A stretch of DNA of 64,000 bases from Aliiroseovarius sp. F20344 (GCF_023016155.1 NZ_JALKBG010000008.1:126501-190500); one strand, 5' to 3'; counted from the stretch's first letter, positions 38,503 to 47,490 are shown. Notes: a model not told the origin generated them from the sequence alone. Program-made: numbers and translations.

Positions 38503-39359
38503 AAGCTGCGTTAATTGGACAGAACATCGCGGGGTCTCTGACACCGGACATGCACACGGCCGAGGCGAAAGCTCATGGCTTTGCATATGAATATCGCCGG
38601 TTTGATACCGCAAAAGCGCCGTTCAACGGGATATCACTGGACAACATGCTACGACAAGCCGAGGCCGAAGGCATGGCGGGCGTAAACGTGACACATCCGT
38701 TCAAGGTGGACGCAGTTGGGTTGTTGCACGACCTTTCCGAGACTGCACAGGCGCTTGGCGCCGTGAACACAGTCCTGTTCGAAGATGGCCGCTGGATTGG
38801 CCACAACACCGACTATGTCGGGTTTCGCTCGGCGTTGCGTGGCGAGATGCCGATGGCCTCGATTGCGAAGGTTCTGTTGGTTGGGGCAGGGGGCGCGGGT
38901 GGTGCGGTTGCGCTTGCGTTGATCGATCAAGGCTGCGGTACGCTGTGTGTGACCGACATGTCCACTGACCGCGCCGAAGCCCTTGTGGCACGACTGAAAG
39001 CAGCACGCCCGCGGGCGCAGGTTCAGGTCGCGCGTAACTTTGAAAGTGCCGATCCCACGAGCCTGAGCGGCGCGGTCAATGCGACCCCTGTCGGGATGGA
39101 TGCACATCCGGGCATGGCCTTTGACCCCGACCGTCTTGCCCCCGCCTGTTGGGTCGCCGACATTATCTATTTCCCGCGCCAGACCGAGCTGCTGAAACGC
39201 GCGGCGTTGCGTCGGCTGCGGACGATGGACGGGGCAGGCATGGCGATCTTTCAGGCCGCCGCTGCCTTTCATTTGCTGACTGGGAAGACCGCTTCGCCCG
39301 AACGCATGACCAAACACTTCAGACATCTTGTGTCTCAGGAACGGAGGGAAATGGCATGA
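38499..39359 (+). CDS. Quinate/shikimate dehydrogenase (AroE superfamily)
   Basis: A 286-residue protein with the substrate motif GSLTPDMHTAEA (S-x-T, as in catabolic quinate/shikimate dehydrogenases, rather than the S-x-S of AroE), the catalytic lysine in NVTHPFK (about residue 69), GAVNTV, GHNTDYVGF and the nucleotide motif VGAGGAGGAV. The ATPVGMDAHPG stretch is like that of the Corynebacterium enzyme. It probably oxidises quinate and/or shikimate with NAD+ to feed the dehydratase. It is coupled by ATGA to its neighbour. Confidence 0.85.
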   Translation: MKAALIGQNIAGSLTPDMHTAEAKAHGFAYEYRRFDTAKAPFNGISLDNMLRQAEAEGMAGVNVTHPFKVDAVGLLHDLSETAQALGAVNTVLFEDGRWIGHNTDYVGFRSALRGEMPMASIAKVLLVGAGGAGGAVALALIDQGCGTLCVTDMSTDRAEALVARLKAARPRAQVQVARNFESADPTSLSGAVNATPVGMDAHPGMAFDPDRLAPACWVADIIYFPRQTELLKRAALRRLRTMDGAGMAIFQAAAAFHLLTGKTASPERMTKHFRHLVSQERREMA

Positions 39360-40180
39360 CCAGTGACCGTTCAGATGCAGATGCCATCCGCCATTGGTGG
39401 CGTACATCGATTATCGACATGGAACCGGGCAAAATCGAATTTCGAGGCCATCCAATTCAGGACCTGATCGGCAATGTGTCTTTTCCGCAGATGATCTGGT
39501 TGATGGTGCGTGGTGACATGCCAAGCGCTGACGAAGCTGCCCTGTTTGAGGCCGCTTTGGTTGCCGGCGTGGACCACGGGCCGCAAGCGCCCTCGATCGC
39601 CGCTGCGCGTATGGCAGCGACCTGTGGTGTTGGGCTGAACAATGCGATGGCGACAGCTGTTAACATGCTTGGTGATGTGCATGGCGGTGCGGGTGAGCAA
39701 TGCGCCGAGCTTTACTATGACATCTCGGACAAGTTGCGCGTGGGGCAGGGATTGAACGACGCTGTTGCCAGCGGCTTGGACGACTGGCGCGCGCAATACG
39801 GCAAGATCGTCTCGGGCTTCGGTCACAGGTTTCACAAGCCGGTCGATCCCCGTGCACCTCGGCTGATGCAATTGGTGCGCGAGGCTGCTGCCAAGGGCAC
39901 AGTGTCCGGGCGGTTCGCCGATATTGGCGAAGAGGTGCAAGCCGAGCTTGGCCGCCAGCGTGGCGGGCGCCCGATCGCGATGAACATCGACGGCGCGACT
40001 GCAGTGATCTTCTGCGAACTTGGCTTCCCTGCACCACTGTCGCGCGGGTTGTTCTGTTTGTCCCGATCCGTCGGCGTGCTGTCCCATGCCTGGGAGCAAA
40101 TGAACCAGGGTGGTCGGAACAAAGGTCCGATGCCGCCCAGCTATCTACCACTTTATGAAGCGAAAGAAGATGACCGGTGA
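39356..40180 (+). CDS. Short citrate-synthase-fold enzyme (citryl-CoA lyase-like)
   Basis: A 274-residue protein of the citrate synthase superfamily, much shorter than the usual 370-430. The catalytic residues are kept: H109 in GDVHGGAGE, H157 in SGFGHRFHKPVDPR and D212 in NIDGATAV. Related short proteins are annotated as citryl-CoA lyases, but the substrate here is open and could be another acyl-CoA condensation or cleavage. A GGAGGG site precedes ATG 39356, and the start overlaps the end of the dehydrogenase gene. Confidence 0.78.
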   Translation: MTSDRSDADAIRHWWRTSIIDMEPGKIEFRGHPIQDLIGNVSFPQMIWLMVRGDMPSADEAALFEAALVAGVDHGPQAPSIAAARMAATCGVGLNNAMATAVNMLGDVHGGAGEQCAELYYDISDKLRVGQGLNDAVASGLDDWRAQYGKIVSGFGHRFHKPVDPRAPRLMQLVREAAAKGTVSGRFADIGEEVQAELGRQRGGRPIAMNIDGATAVIFCELGFPAPLSRGLFCLSRSVGVLSHAWEQMNQGGRNKGPMPPSYLPLYEAKEDDR

Positions 40181-41378
40181 CGCACCGAAAACCTTCCGGG
40201 TCGGCCTTGTTGGATGTGGCCGTATAAGTGACATCTATCTGACTACACTTGCGAAATTTTCAGAGGTCGAGGTCGAGGTCGAGGTCGTGGCCTGCGCCAG
40301 CCTTGATCTGAAGGAGAGCCGGGCAAAGGCGGCGAAGCATGGGATCGCACGCGCCTGCTCGGTGGAGGAGGTAATCGCTGATCCCCAGATCGATTGCATC
40401 CTCAACCTGACCACTCCGGCAGCCCATGCCGACATCACGCGGCGGGCGCTTTTGGCGGGCAAGCATGTCTACTCGGAGAAACCCTTCGTGACGGACATGG
40501 ACGACGGGCGCGAGCTGTTGGCCTTGGCCAAGGCGCGCGGGCTGAAACTAGGCAACGCGCCGGATACGTTTCTGGGTGGGCGTTGGCAAACCGTGCGGCG
40601 CCTGATCGATGAGGGAGCGATTGGTCGTCCGACCGGGGTATTTGCCCATGTGGGTACGCATGGCACGGAACGGCACCACCCGAACCCGGATTTTTACTAT
40701 CAGGCAGGGGGCGGTCCGCTTTTAGACCTTGGGCCCTACTATCTGACCGCGATGGTATTTTGCCTTGGCCCCATCGCGCGAGTGGCGGGCATGGCAAACC
40801 GCGCCTTTGACCGCCGCCAGATCGAAAACGGCCCCCGGAATGGGGAATGGATGGAGGTTGAGGTCGACACCCATTCGCTCAGCTTGATCGAGTTCGAAAC
40901 CGGCGCGATTGGGTCCATGACGATGAGTTTCGATATCTGGGACAGTGAAACCCCGCGGTTCGAAATCTATGGAGAGGATGGCGTGATCTCGATCCCCGAT
41001 CCCGATCCGGTTCATGGGGCGAATGATTTCCACGGCCCGGTCTGGCTGCGCACGCGCGAGACCTCGCGCTGGTCGCACCAACCTCGGCCCACCGGGCGAG
41101 AAGGCTGGCAAGTGGTCGAAAACCACCACGGCTTCAACGAAAACAGCCGGGGTCTGGGTCTGCTCGATCTGGCTTTGGCGGTGCGCGAGGACCGTCCTGT
41201 GCGGGCAAGTGGAGCACTGTCCTTCCATGTGTTCGAGGTGATGGACGCCATCGCCCGCGCGCCCCACGAAGGGCTTTACCAGAGTATCGCCAGCACGTGC
41301 CCAGTGCCCGAACCGCTGCCCGAAACCTTCCCCGCCAGTGAAGCCATTCAGACAAAAGAGGCCGCAAATGCCCATTGA
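40170..41378 (+). CDS. Gfo/Idh/MocA family oxidoreductase (second of three)
   Basis: A 402-residue NAD(P)-dependent dehydrogenase: FRVGLVGCGRISDIYLTTL, catalytic-lysine motif YSEKPFVTD, and GGGPLLDLGPYYLTAM with an active-site D-x-G-x-Y in place of D-x-x-x-H. ATG 40170 (or 40155) overlaps the previous gene. Near residue 31 the gene has four GAGGTC hexamers (40265-40288) encoding EVEVEVEV in a beta strand, an apparent replication-slippage expansion. The substrate is unknown. Confidence 0.86.
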   Translation: MTGDAPKTFRVGLVGCGRISDIYLTTLAKFSEVEVEVEVVACASLDLKESRAKAAKHGIARACSVEEVIADPQIDCILNLTTPAAHADITRRALLAGKHVYSEKPFVTDMDDGRELLALAKARGLKLGNAPDTFLGGRWQTVRRLIDEGAIGRPTGVFAHVGTHGTERHHPNPDFYYQAGGGPLLDLGPYYLTAMVFCLGPIARVAGMANRAFDRRQIENGPRNGEWMEVEVDTHSLSLIEFETGAIGSMTMSFDIWDSETPRFEIYGEDGVISIPDPDPVHGANDFHGPVWLRTRETSRWSHQPRPTGREGWQVVENHHGFNENSRGLGLLDLALAVREDRPVRASGALSFHVFEVMDAIARAPHEGLYQSIASTCPVPEPLPETFPASEAIQTKEAANAH

Positions 41379-42033
41379 AACCGTCACCATCGCCGAACCG
41401 TTTTTCGGCATGCGCCACGTCACGGACGAGGCCCAGTATGAGGTCACCGACCGCGCGATTGTTGTGAATGTCGCCGACCGCACCGTTCGCATCGAAGAAC
41501 AAACCCTGGCGCCGCTTCAATCGGCGATATTCTCCAATGTCACTTTGCGCGATGTAGACCGCGCCATCGTGGTGGACAGGTTCGACGCACATACGGATGA
41601 CGCCGCCCTTTGTGCGGACGTGCGTCAGGTGTGGCCGTCTGCGTTTGAAGTGCGCGGGGAAGATCGGTTGCGTGGGGTAGAGCACTACATGTCGCCCAAG
41701 GTCTTCGTCGGCAACATCGGCCTGACCATGTATCATTCGGCCTCGGTGCCGCTGAATGTCGGCCTACACAAGGACCACCCGTTTTGCCCGGTTCCGGGCT
41801 TTCGCGAGGTTCACACCCAGATCGTTGGATTCGGCAAGATGCAGCAATGCCGCGAACGCGATCCCGCCACGCTGTATTTGGAAGAATCAATGGCGCCAGG
41901 CATGACCCATCGTCCGATGTATGACGACCAAGGTAATTATCCTTGGCACCAATATGAAACGACCACGCCCAGCATCTTTATGGCGCTGGAAATCCTGCCC
42001 GAGGGGGCAGAGATCCCGAAACTGGGAGGATAA
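41368..42033 (+). CDS. Unrecognised 221-residue protein in the catabolic cluster
   Basis: I do not recognise the family. The protein starts MPIETVTIAEPFFGMRHVTD and has no signal peptide or membrane segment. Its C-terminal half is beta-rich, with scattered histidines and acids (GLHKDHPFCPVPGFREVHTQ, LYLEESMAPGMTHRPM, YPWHQYETTTPSIFM) that could bind a metal in a cupin-like barrel, but this is speculation. It overlaps the upstream oxidoreductase by 11 bases and is followed one base later by the next, so it is part of the same operon and pathway. Confidence 0.7.
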   Translation: MPIETVTIAEPFFGMRHVTDEAQYEVTDRAIVVNVADRTVRIEEQTLAPLQSAIFSNVTLRDVDRAIVVDRFDAHTDDAALCADVRQVWPSAFEVRGEDRLRGVEHYMSPKVFVGNIGLTMYHSASVPLNVGLHKDHPFCPVPGFREVHTQIVGFGKMQQCRERDPATLYLEESMAPGMTHRPMYDDQGNYPWHQYETTTPSIFMALEILPEGAEIPKLGG

Positions 42034-42034
42034 A

Positions 42035-43225
42035 ATGACCGACAAGCTTCTGCCTGAAAACTTGGATTTCAATGAGCCATTCCCGGCCCTGTCGCGCCGC
42101 TTGCGACTTGGTGTTGTTGGCGGGGGGCGCATCTCGGCCACGCAGGCCACCGCAGCACGGATGACCGACCGTTGGGAGGTCGTCGCGGGGGCGCTGTCCT
42201 CGGATCCCGATCGCGCGAAGGAGCGCGGGGCGGAATGGTTCATGGATCCTGATCGTTGCTATGCGTCTTTCGCGGACATGGCACAGGCCGAAGCCGCACG
42301 GACAGATGGCGTCGACGCGGTGATGATCACCACGCCGAACAATCTGCATTTCCCTGCCGCCAAGGCCTTTCTGGACGCGGGCATTGACGTGATTTGCGAC
42401 AAGCCCCTGACCAACGAGGTGGACGAGGCCTCGGCGCTGATCGACCTGACCGCGCAATCCGGGCAAGTGTTCGGCGTTGGCTACGTCATGTCCTGTTTCC
42501 CGATGATCCGTCAGGCCCGCGAGATCGTGGCCGAGGGGCGTATTGGCAACATCAACCAGATCCATGTGGAGTTCCTGCAGGACTGGATGACTCCTGATGA
42601 CGCGGCCGACGCGCCGCATGTGCAATGGCGGCTCGACCCGAAGATCTCGGGTCCGACAAGTTGCGTGGGTGATATCGGCACCCACGCGGCCCATCTGGCG
42701 AGCTTTGCCTCCGGTCTGGAAATGACCAATTTGCGTGCTGAGTTCCACGTCTGCGGAGCGCCGAAACCGCTTGAAGACACGGCTTTCATGTTCACACGTT
42801 TTCAGGGGGACGTGCCGGGCACGCTGATGGCGACCCGTCTTGCGCCGGGCAATCGCGGCGGATTGAGGCTGCGCGTCTATGGGTCCGAGGGTGGTCTGGA
42901 ATGGGATCTGGAGAATTCCGAGCAGCTGAAATTCTATCGCTTCGGCGAGCCGGATCGCGTGATCAGCCGGGGACATGGCCATGGGGTCAGCGCGGCCACC
43001 GAACGTCTTGTCCGCACCGCGCGCGGCTTCCCCGAAGGGATCATCGAGGCTTGGGCCAATCTCTATACCGAGTTCGCCATGGCCGTGGCGGCACGGCGCG
43101 ATGGGGTGGCGCTGCCCGAGGGTTGGCTAGGCTTCCCAAAAGTGGCCGAAGGAGCAGCCGGAGTGCAGTTCATCGCGGCCTCGGTGCGATCAAATGAGCA
43201 AGGTGGGGCGTGGGTCGCGATCTGA
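42035..43225 (+). CDS. Gfo/Idh/MocA family oxidoreductase (third of three)
   Basis: A 396-residue dehydrogenase with LRLGVVGGGRISATQATAA, the catalytic-lysine motif VICDKPLTNEVD (aspartate in place of the usual E in E-K-P), and CVGDIGTHAAHLASF with the active-site D-x-x-x-H. GGGAGGA precedes ATG 42035. It lies one base after the unrecognised gene. With two paralogues nearby it suggests successive oxidations or epimerisation of a polyol or cyclitol ring. Confidence 0.87.
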   Translation: MTDKLLPENLDFNEPFPALSRRLRLGVVGGGRISATQATAARMTDRWEVVAGALSSDPDRAKERGAEWFMDPDRCYASFADMAQAEAARTDGVDAVMITTPNNLHFPAAKAFLDAGIDVICDKPLTNEVDEASALIDLTAQSGQVFGVGYVMSCFPMIRQAREIVAEGRIGNINQIHVEFLQDWMTPDDAADAPHVQWRLDPKISGPTSCVGDIGTHAAHLASFASGLEMTNLRAEFHVCGAPKPLEDTAFMFTRFQGDVPGTLMATRLAPGNRGGLRLRVYGSEGGLEWDLENSEQLKFYRFGEPDRVISRGHGHGVSAATERLVRTARGFPEGIIEAWANLYTEFAMAVAARRDGVALPEGWLGFPKVAEGAAGVQFIAASVRSNEQGGAWVAI

Positions 43226-43275
43226 CCTAAACCGGGCGGGGGGTTCGGGCCTGAAATCAGCAATTGATATTTTAA

Positions 43276-43292
43276 AAAATATCAGATATTTT
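43276..43292. promoter_or_regulatory. 17-bp palindromic operator before the isomerase-aldehyde dehydrogenase unit
   Basis: AAAATATCAGATATTTT, identical to the site at 33626, in the 119-base gap between the third Gfo/Idh gene and the TIM-barrel gene. It marks a second promoter controlled by the same GntR regulator. Confidence 0.65.
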
Positions 43293-43344
43293 AGATTGCG
43301 TAGGATAAACCTGCGACTCGCTGATTTCGTCCGGAGCCCATTTC

Positions 43345-44259
43345 ATGCCCGACACTGCCCAACAGGCCGATGAGACACCGCTGTATTCATTGGCGCATCT
43401 GACCCTGATCGGAGCGTCGCCGCCCGAGCTGGTCTATATCGCTGCGCGTGCGGGTTATGACGCCGTCAGCCCGCGTTTCATCCCGATGAAAGTGCCGGGG
43501 GAGTTCACGGAAGCTCCGGTGGACAAGGCGCAGGTGCAGGCCACGAAAACGGCTTTGGCCTCGACCGGATTGAAGGTTCTGGACGTGGAACTGGCCCGCA
43601 TCACCGAGGACGTGGACCCCCGCAGTTTCGAGCGCGCCTTGGAACTCGGAGGCGAATTGGGGGCCAAGCGCATGATCATGTCGGCCTGGACACCGACCCG
43701 AGACGACCGGAATTTTCTTGTCGATGTCTATGGCGAAACCTGCGATCTGGCTGCGCCCTATGGCATCTCTGTTGATCTGGAATTCCCATCCTTCTCGCGC
43801 CTGCGGACATTGGACGAGACGCTGGACATCGTGCGGGCTGCGGACCGCCCCAATGGCGGCATTCTGGTAGATACGCTCTATCTGCACCTCAGCCGCGTCG
43901 ATCTGGGCGAGCTTTTGCACGTTCCATCTGAACTCTTTCACTTTCTACACATCTCGGACTGCCTGCCCGGCATCGCCGACACCCGCGAGGGGATGATCCA
44001 GCTGGCCCGAGATGCGCGCCTCTATCCGGGCGAGGGTTGGATTGATTTTGCTGGCATCATCGAACGGATGCCGCCGGTGGATTATTCCATCGAACTACCC
44101 AACCAAAGCCGTGTTGCGGAACTGGGATACGAAGAACATGCGCGGCGTTGCTTGCAACACGCGAAACGAACTTTCGGTGATGCGCGCTCTCAGCGCCGGA
44201 TGCCGGATGCAGCTACTCTCCAACACAATGAGGATCATCATGAGCAAAGAGCTCACTGA
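43345..44259 (+). CDS. Sugar phosphate isomerase/epimerase-like TIM-barrel protein
   Basis: A 304-residue AP-endonuclease-2-type TIM barrel. Metal-ligand candidates are the glutamate in ISVDLEFPSF, the aspartate/histidine in HFLHISDCLPG and the glutamate in VDYSIELPNQS. Relatives include IolE/IolI inosose enzymes and hydroxypyruvate isomerases. With the Gfo/Idh enzymes it suggests processing of a polyhydroxylated ring or sugar acid. Its last 20 bases overlap the aldehyde dehydrogenase gene. Confidence 0.82.
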   Translation: MPDTAQQADETPLYSLAHLTLIGASPPELVYIAARAGYDAVSPRFIPMKVPGEFTEAPVDKAQVQATKTALASTGLKVLDVELARITEDVDPRSFERALELGGELGAKRMIMSAWTPTRDDRNFLVDVYGETCDLAAPYGISVDLEFPSFSRLRTLDETLDIVRAADRPNGGILVDTLYLHLSRVDLGELLHVPSELFHFLHISDCLPGIADTREGMIQLARDARLYPGEGWIDFAGIIERMPPVDYSIELPNQSRVAELGYEEHARRCLQHAKRTFGDARSQRRMPDAATLQHNEDHHEQRAH

Positions 44260-45649
44260 CGCGGACCGCCAGTTGGCGGCCGACATGCTGGCGCGTGCGC
44301 GCGCGGCCATGGCTGAAATCGAAGACTGGTCGCAAGATGACCTGAACCGCCTGTCACAGGCAATTGCTTGGTATGCAGGGAATGAGAAAACTTTCACCCG
44401 CCTGGCCGAGCAGGGCGTGGATGAAAGCGGAATCGGCGACCGCACAGGTCGCCCGGCCAAACGCTTCAAAATCCAGATGGTGCTGCGAGATGTGTTGCGC
44501 ACCCCGTCGACGGGCGTGGTAGAAGTGGACGAGGAAAAAGAGCTGGTGAAATACGCCAAACCTGCGGGCGTGATTGCCTCGCTCATCCCGATGACCAACC
44601 CGGCGATGACGCCACCCGTGACCGGCGTGTCTTCCGCCAACGCGCGCAATGCGGTTATCTTTTCACCCCACCCGCGCACAGCCCAGACCACATGGGAAAT
44701 GACCGAAGTGATGCGTGCGGCCTGTCGTGCGGTCGGCGCCCCCGAGGACCTGTTTCAAGCGATCCGCAAACCATCCATTCCGCTGACCCAGCACCTGATG
44801 GAGATCTGCGATCTGACGCTGGCTACCGGCGGCAAACCTATGGTGAAAGCGGCTTACAGCTCGGGCCGTCCGGCTTATGGTGTTGGCGCGGGCAACAGCT
44901 CGATTGTCATTGACGAAACTGCCGATCTGGACATCGCTGCCATGAACACCCGTATCTCGAAAACCTCTGATTTCGGGTCAGGATGTTCGGCCGATGGCAA
45001 TATCATCATCCAGAAGTCGATCTATGACGACATGGTCAAGGCGTTGGAAGCCGAAGGCGGCTATCTGTGCAACGCTGAAGAAAAGGCGATGCTTGAGGCG
45101 GCCATGTGGGACGAGAAGGGCAACCGTACCTTCCCGACCATCGCCTGCCGCCCGCAACAGACCGCCGAGGTCGCTGGCTTCTCGATCCCCGAAGATCGCA
45201 AGTTCCTGATGGTAGAAAACCAAGGCCAGATCGGGCCAGAGCACAAGTTCTCGAAGGAGAAGCTGACCACGCTAATGGCGCTTTATCACTTCGAGACCTT
45301 CGATGATGCGCTCGACACGGTCAGCCAAATCTACGCCACTGGCGGCAAGGGCCATTCCTGCGGCATCTACTCGCATGAAGACGAAAACATCGACCGTCTG
45401 GCGCGTCTTGCCCCAGTCAGCCGCATGATGGTGCGCCAGCCGCAATCCAAAGCCAATGCAGGGGCTTGGACCAACGGTATGCCGATGACCAGCTCGCTGG
45501 GTTGCGGCATCTGGGGCGGCAACATCACCAATGAAAACGTCACCATGAAACACATGATGAACTACACATGGGTCTCGCGGCCCATCGCCGAAGATCGCCC
45601 CTCGGAAGAGGAGCTGTTTGGCGAGTTCTTTGGACAGGAGGTCGCGTGA
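44240..45649 (+). CDS. CoA-acylating aldehyde dehydrogenase
   Basis: A 469-residue protein of the acylating aldehyde dehydrogenase group: PAGVIASLIPMTNPA at the nucleotide site, GVGAGNSSIVIDETAD, and the catalytic cysteine in SDFGSGCSADGN. The closest characterised types oxidise sulfoacetaldehyde (SauS) or acetaldehyde to the acyl-CoA. No sulfonate genes are nearby, so the substrate is left open. ATG 44240 overlaps the TIM-barrel gene, and the stop overlaps the next start (TGATG). Confidence 0.82.
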   Translation: MSKELTDADRQLAADMLARARAAMAEIEDWSQDDLNRLSQAIAWYAGNEKTFTRLAEQGVDESGIGDRTGRPAKRFKIQMVLRDVLRTPSTGVVEVDEEKELVKYAKPAGVIASLIPMTNPAMTPPVTGVSSANARNAVIFSPHPRTAQTTWEMTEVMRAACRAVGAPEDLFQAIRKPSIPLTQHLMEICDLTLATGGKPMVKAAYSSGRPAYGVGAGNSSIVIDETADLDIAAMNTRISKTSDFGSGCSADGNIIIQKSIYDDMVKALEAEGGYLCNAEEKAMLEAAMWDEKGNRTFPTIACRPQQTAEVAGFSIPEDRKFLMVENQGQIGPEHKFSKEKLTTLMALYHFETFDDALDTVSQIYATGGKGHSCGIYSHEDENIDRLARLAPVSRMMVRQPQSKANAGAWTNGMPMTSSLGCGIWGGNITNENVTMKHMMNYTWVSRPIAEDRPSEEELFGEFFGQEVA

Positions 45650-47442
45650 TGGACGGAGCGAACGTAACGGGCAAAACGGTTGCCGAACATATCGTCGACT
45701 TTCTGGAACGGCGCGAGGTCGAGCATGTGTTTGGCCTGTGTGGTCACACTAACATCGCGGTTCTGGCAGCACTTGCCGAAAGCCCGATTGACTTCATCAC
45801 CGTGCGTCACGAACAAATTGCCAGCCACGCGGCGGACGCTTATGCGCGCGTGACGGGTAAGGCCTCGGTGGTGTTGTCACACCTCTCTCCCGGTTTGACG
45901 AACTGCGCCACCGGGGTCGCCAATGCGGCGCTCGACTGTATCCCGATGGTGGTGATCGCGGGCGATATTCCGACCCACTACTACGGCAAACACCCGCACC
46001 AAGAGGTGAACCTGCACGCGGACGCGGCCCAGTGGGAAATCTATCGCCCCTTCGTGAAACGCGCTTGGCGCGTGGACCGGGCGGACCTGATGGCCGAGAT
46101 CCTGGAAAAGGCGTTCCACTTGGCCGAAAGCGGTCAGCCCGGTCCGGTTCTGGTCAACGTGCCGATGGACATCTTCTCGGAAGTGATCCCGTCGGACACG
46201 TTTGACAGGATCATCGACAACACCCGCGCGCTGAAGAAGCCGTCGATTGACGATGAAACCGCGCGCGAGATTGTCGAGAAGCTGGCAAAAGCTGACAGCC
46301 CCGTGGCCTATGTGGGCGGCGGTATCCTTCTGGCGCAAGCCAGCGAAGAGCTGCGCGAATTTGTCGAGCATATGGGCCTGCCGGTCGCGCATTCCCTGAT
46401 GGGGAAGGGTGCGCTGCGCGATGATCACCCGCTGGTCATGGGCATGACGGGCTTTTGGGGCACCGAGCTGGTGAACCAATCTTGCCTGAATGCCGATTAT
46501 GTCTTTGCCGTGGGCACGCGGTTCAAAGAGGCCGATTGCTCCAGCTGGTATCCCGGTTACACGTTCAACATCGGCGGGAAGGACGACAAAACCAAGGTCA
46601 TCCATATCGACATCGAGCCGCAGGAAATCGGTCGCAACTATCCGACCGAAATCGGAGTGGTGGCAGATGCGAAAGCTGCGCTACGCGTGCTGACCCGCGT
46701 GGCGAAAGAGATGTATCCCGACGGCTTCCAGCGCGCCGAGAAGAAGGCCGAGATCGCCGACTTCCGCACCAAGTTCAAAGCGTCAAACACCGAGATGCAG
46801 ACCTCGTCTGCTTTCCCGATGATGCCCGAACGGATTCTGGCCGATGCCCGCAAGGCTTTACCCGATGATGCGATCATCACCACTGATGTCGGCTGGAACA
46901 AGAATGGAGTTGGGCAGCAGTTTGATATCCTGACCCCCGGCTCGATCCTGACCCCCGGCGGTTTTGCCACGATGGGCTTTGGCCCTCCTGCAACGATTGG
47001 GGCCAAGCTGGCTGCGCCGGATCGCGTGGTGATCAGCCTTGTGGGCGATGGTGGCTTTGGGCAGAATCCCTCGATGCTGGCCACAGCCGTCGAGTTAGAT
47101 CTGGGCATCATCTGGCTGGTGATGAACAACAACGCATTCGGCACCATCGCGGGCCTGCAAAAGGCCCATTATGGGCTGACTTATGGCACGACCTTCCCGG
47201 GCACTGCTTCCGCGCCCACTAACGGCCCGGGCTATGCCGAGATCGCACAGGCCTATGGCGCTGAAGGGGTTCGAATTTCGTCTGCAGATGAACTTCTGCC
47301 TGCGCTTGAAGCGGCAATTGCCAGCGGCAAGCCCACGGTGCTGGACGTTCCGATGATCAACAACCCGACGCCGACGACAGGGCATTGGAACATCCTCGAC
47401 ATCTATTCGCCGGGCGAAGACGTGTCTCACGTCGCGACTTAA
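45649..47442 (+). CDS. Thiamine-diphosphate-dependent enzyme (acetolactate synthase superfamily)
   Basis: A 597-residue enzyme with the catalytic glutamate in FITVRHEQIASHAADAY (about residue 52), a central FAD/ADP-like domain, and the ThDP/Mg site GDGGFGQNPSM to VMNNNAFGTI. Acetolactate synthases, 2-oxoacid decarboxylases and aldehyde ligases share this build. Coupled to an acylating aldehyde dehydrogenase, a 2-oxoacid decarboxylase whose aldehyde goes straight to an acyl-CoA is plausible, but unproven. A terminator follows. Confidence 0.85.
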   Translation: MDGANVTGKTVAEHIVDFLERREVEHVFGLCGHTNIAVLAALAESPIDFITVRHEQIASHAADAYARVTGKASVVLSHLSPGLTNCATGVANAALDCIPMVVIAGDIPTHYYGKHPHQEVNLHADAAQWEIYRPFVKRAWRVDRADLMAEILEKAFHLAESGQPGPVLVNVPMDIFSEVIPSDTFDRIIDNTRALKKPSIDDETAREIVEKLAKADSPVAYVGGGILLAQASEELREFVEHMGLPVAHSLMGKGALRDDHPLVMGMTGFWGTELVNQSCLNADYVFAVGTRFKEADCSSWYPGYTFNIGGKDDKTKVIHIDIEPQEIGRNYPTEIGVVADAKAALRVLTRVAKEMYPDGFQRAEKKAEIADFRTKFKASNTEMQTSSAFPMMPERILADARKALPDDAIITTDVGWNKNGVGQQFDILTPGSILTPGGFATMGFGPPATIGAKLAAPDRVVISLVGDGGFGQNPSMLATAVELDLGIIWLVMNNNAFGTIAGLQKAHYGLTYGTTFPGTASAPTNGPGYAEIAQAYGAEGVRISSADELLPALEAAIASGKPTVLDVPMINNPTPTTGHWNILDIYSPGEDVSHVAT

Positions 47443-47450
47443 GTCCAACT

Positions 47451-47476
47451 GCCGGGGCCGTGCGCCCCGGCCTTTT
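47451..47476 (+). terminator. Terminator after the ThDP enzyme gene
   Basis: Stem GCCGGGGC (47451-47458) pairs with GCCCCGGC (47464-47471), followed by CTTTT. It separates the catabolic operon from the universal stress protein gene. Confidence 0.75.
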
Positions 47477-47490
47477 ACTGGTGGATCACC

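Noticed and set aside
44240-47442. Sulfoacetaldehyde pathway (SauS plus Xsc) reading of the aldehyde dehydrogenase and ThDP genes
   Set aside because: The ThDP enzyme does not look like Xsc, and no sulfonate transporter, phosphate acetyltransferase or sulfite gene lies in the cluster.
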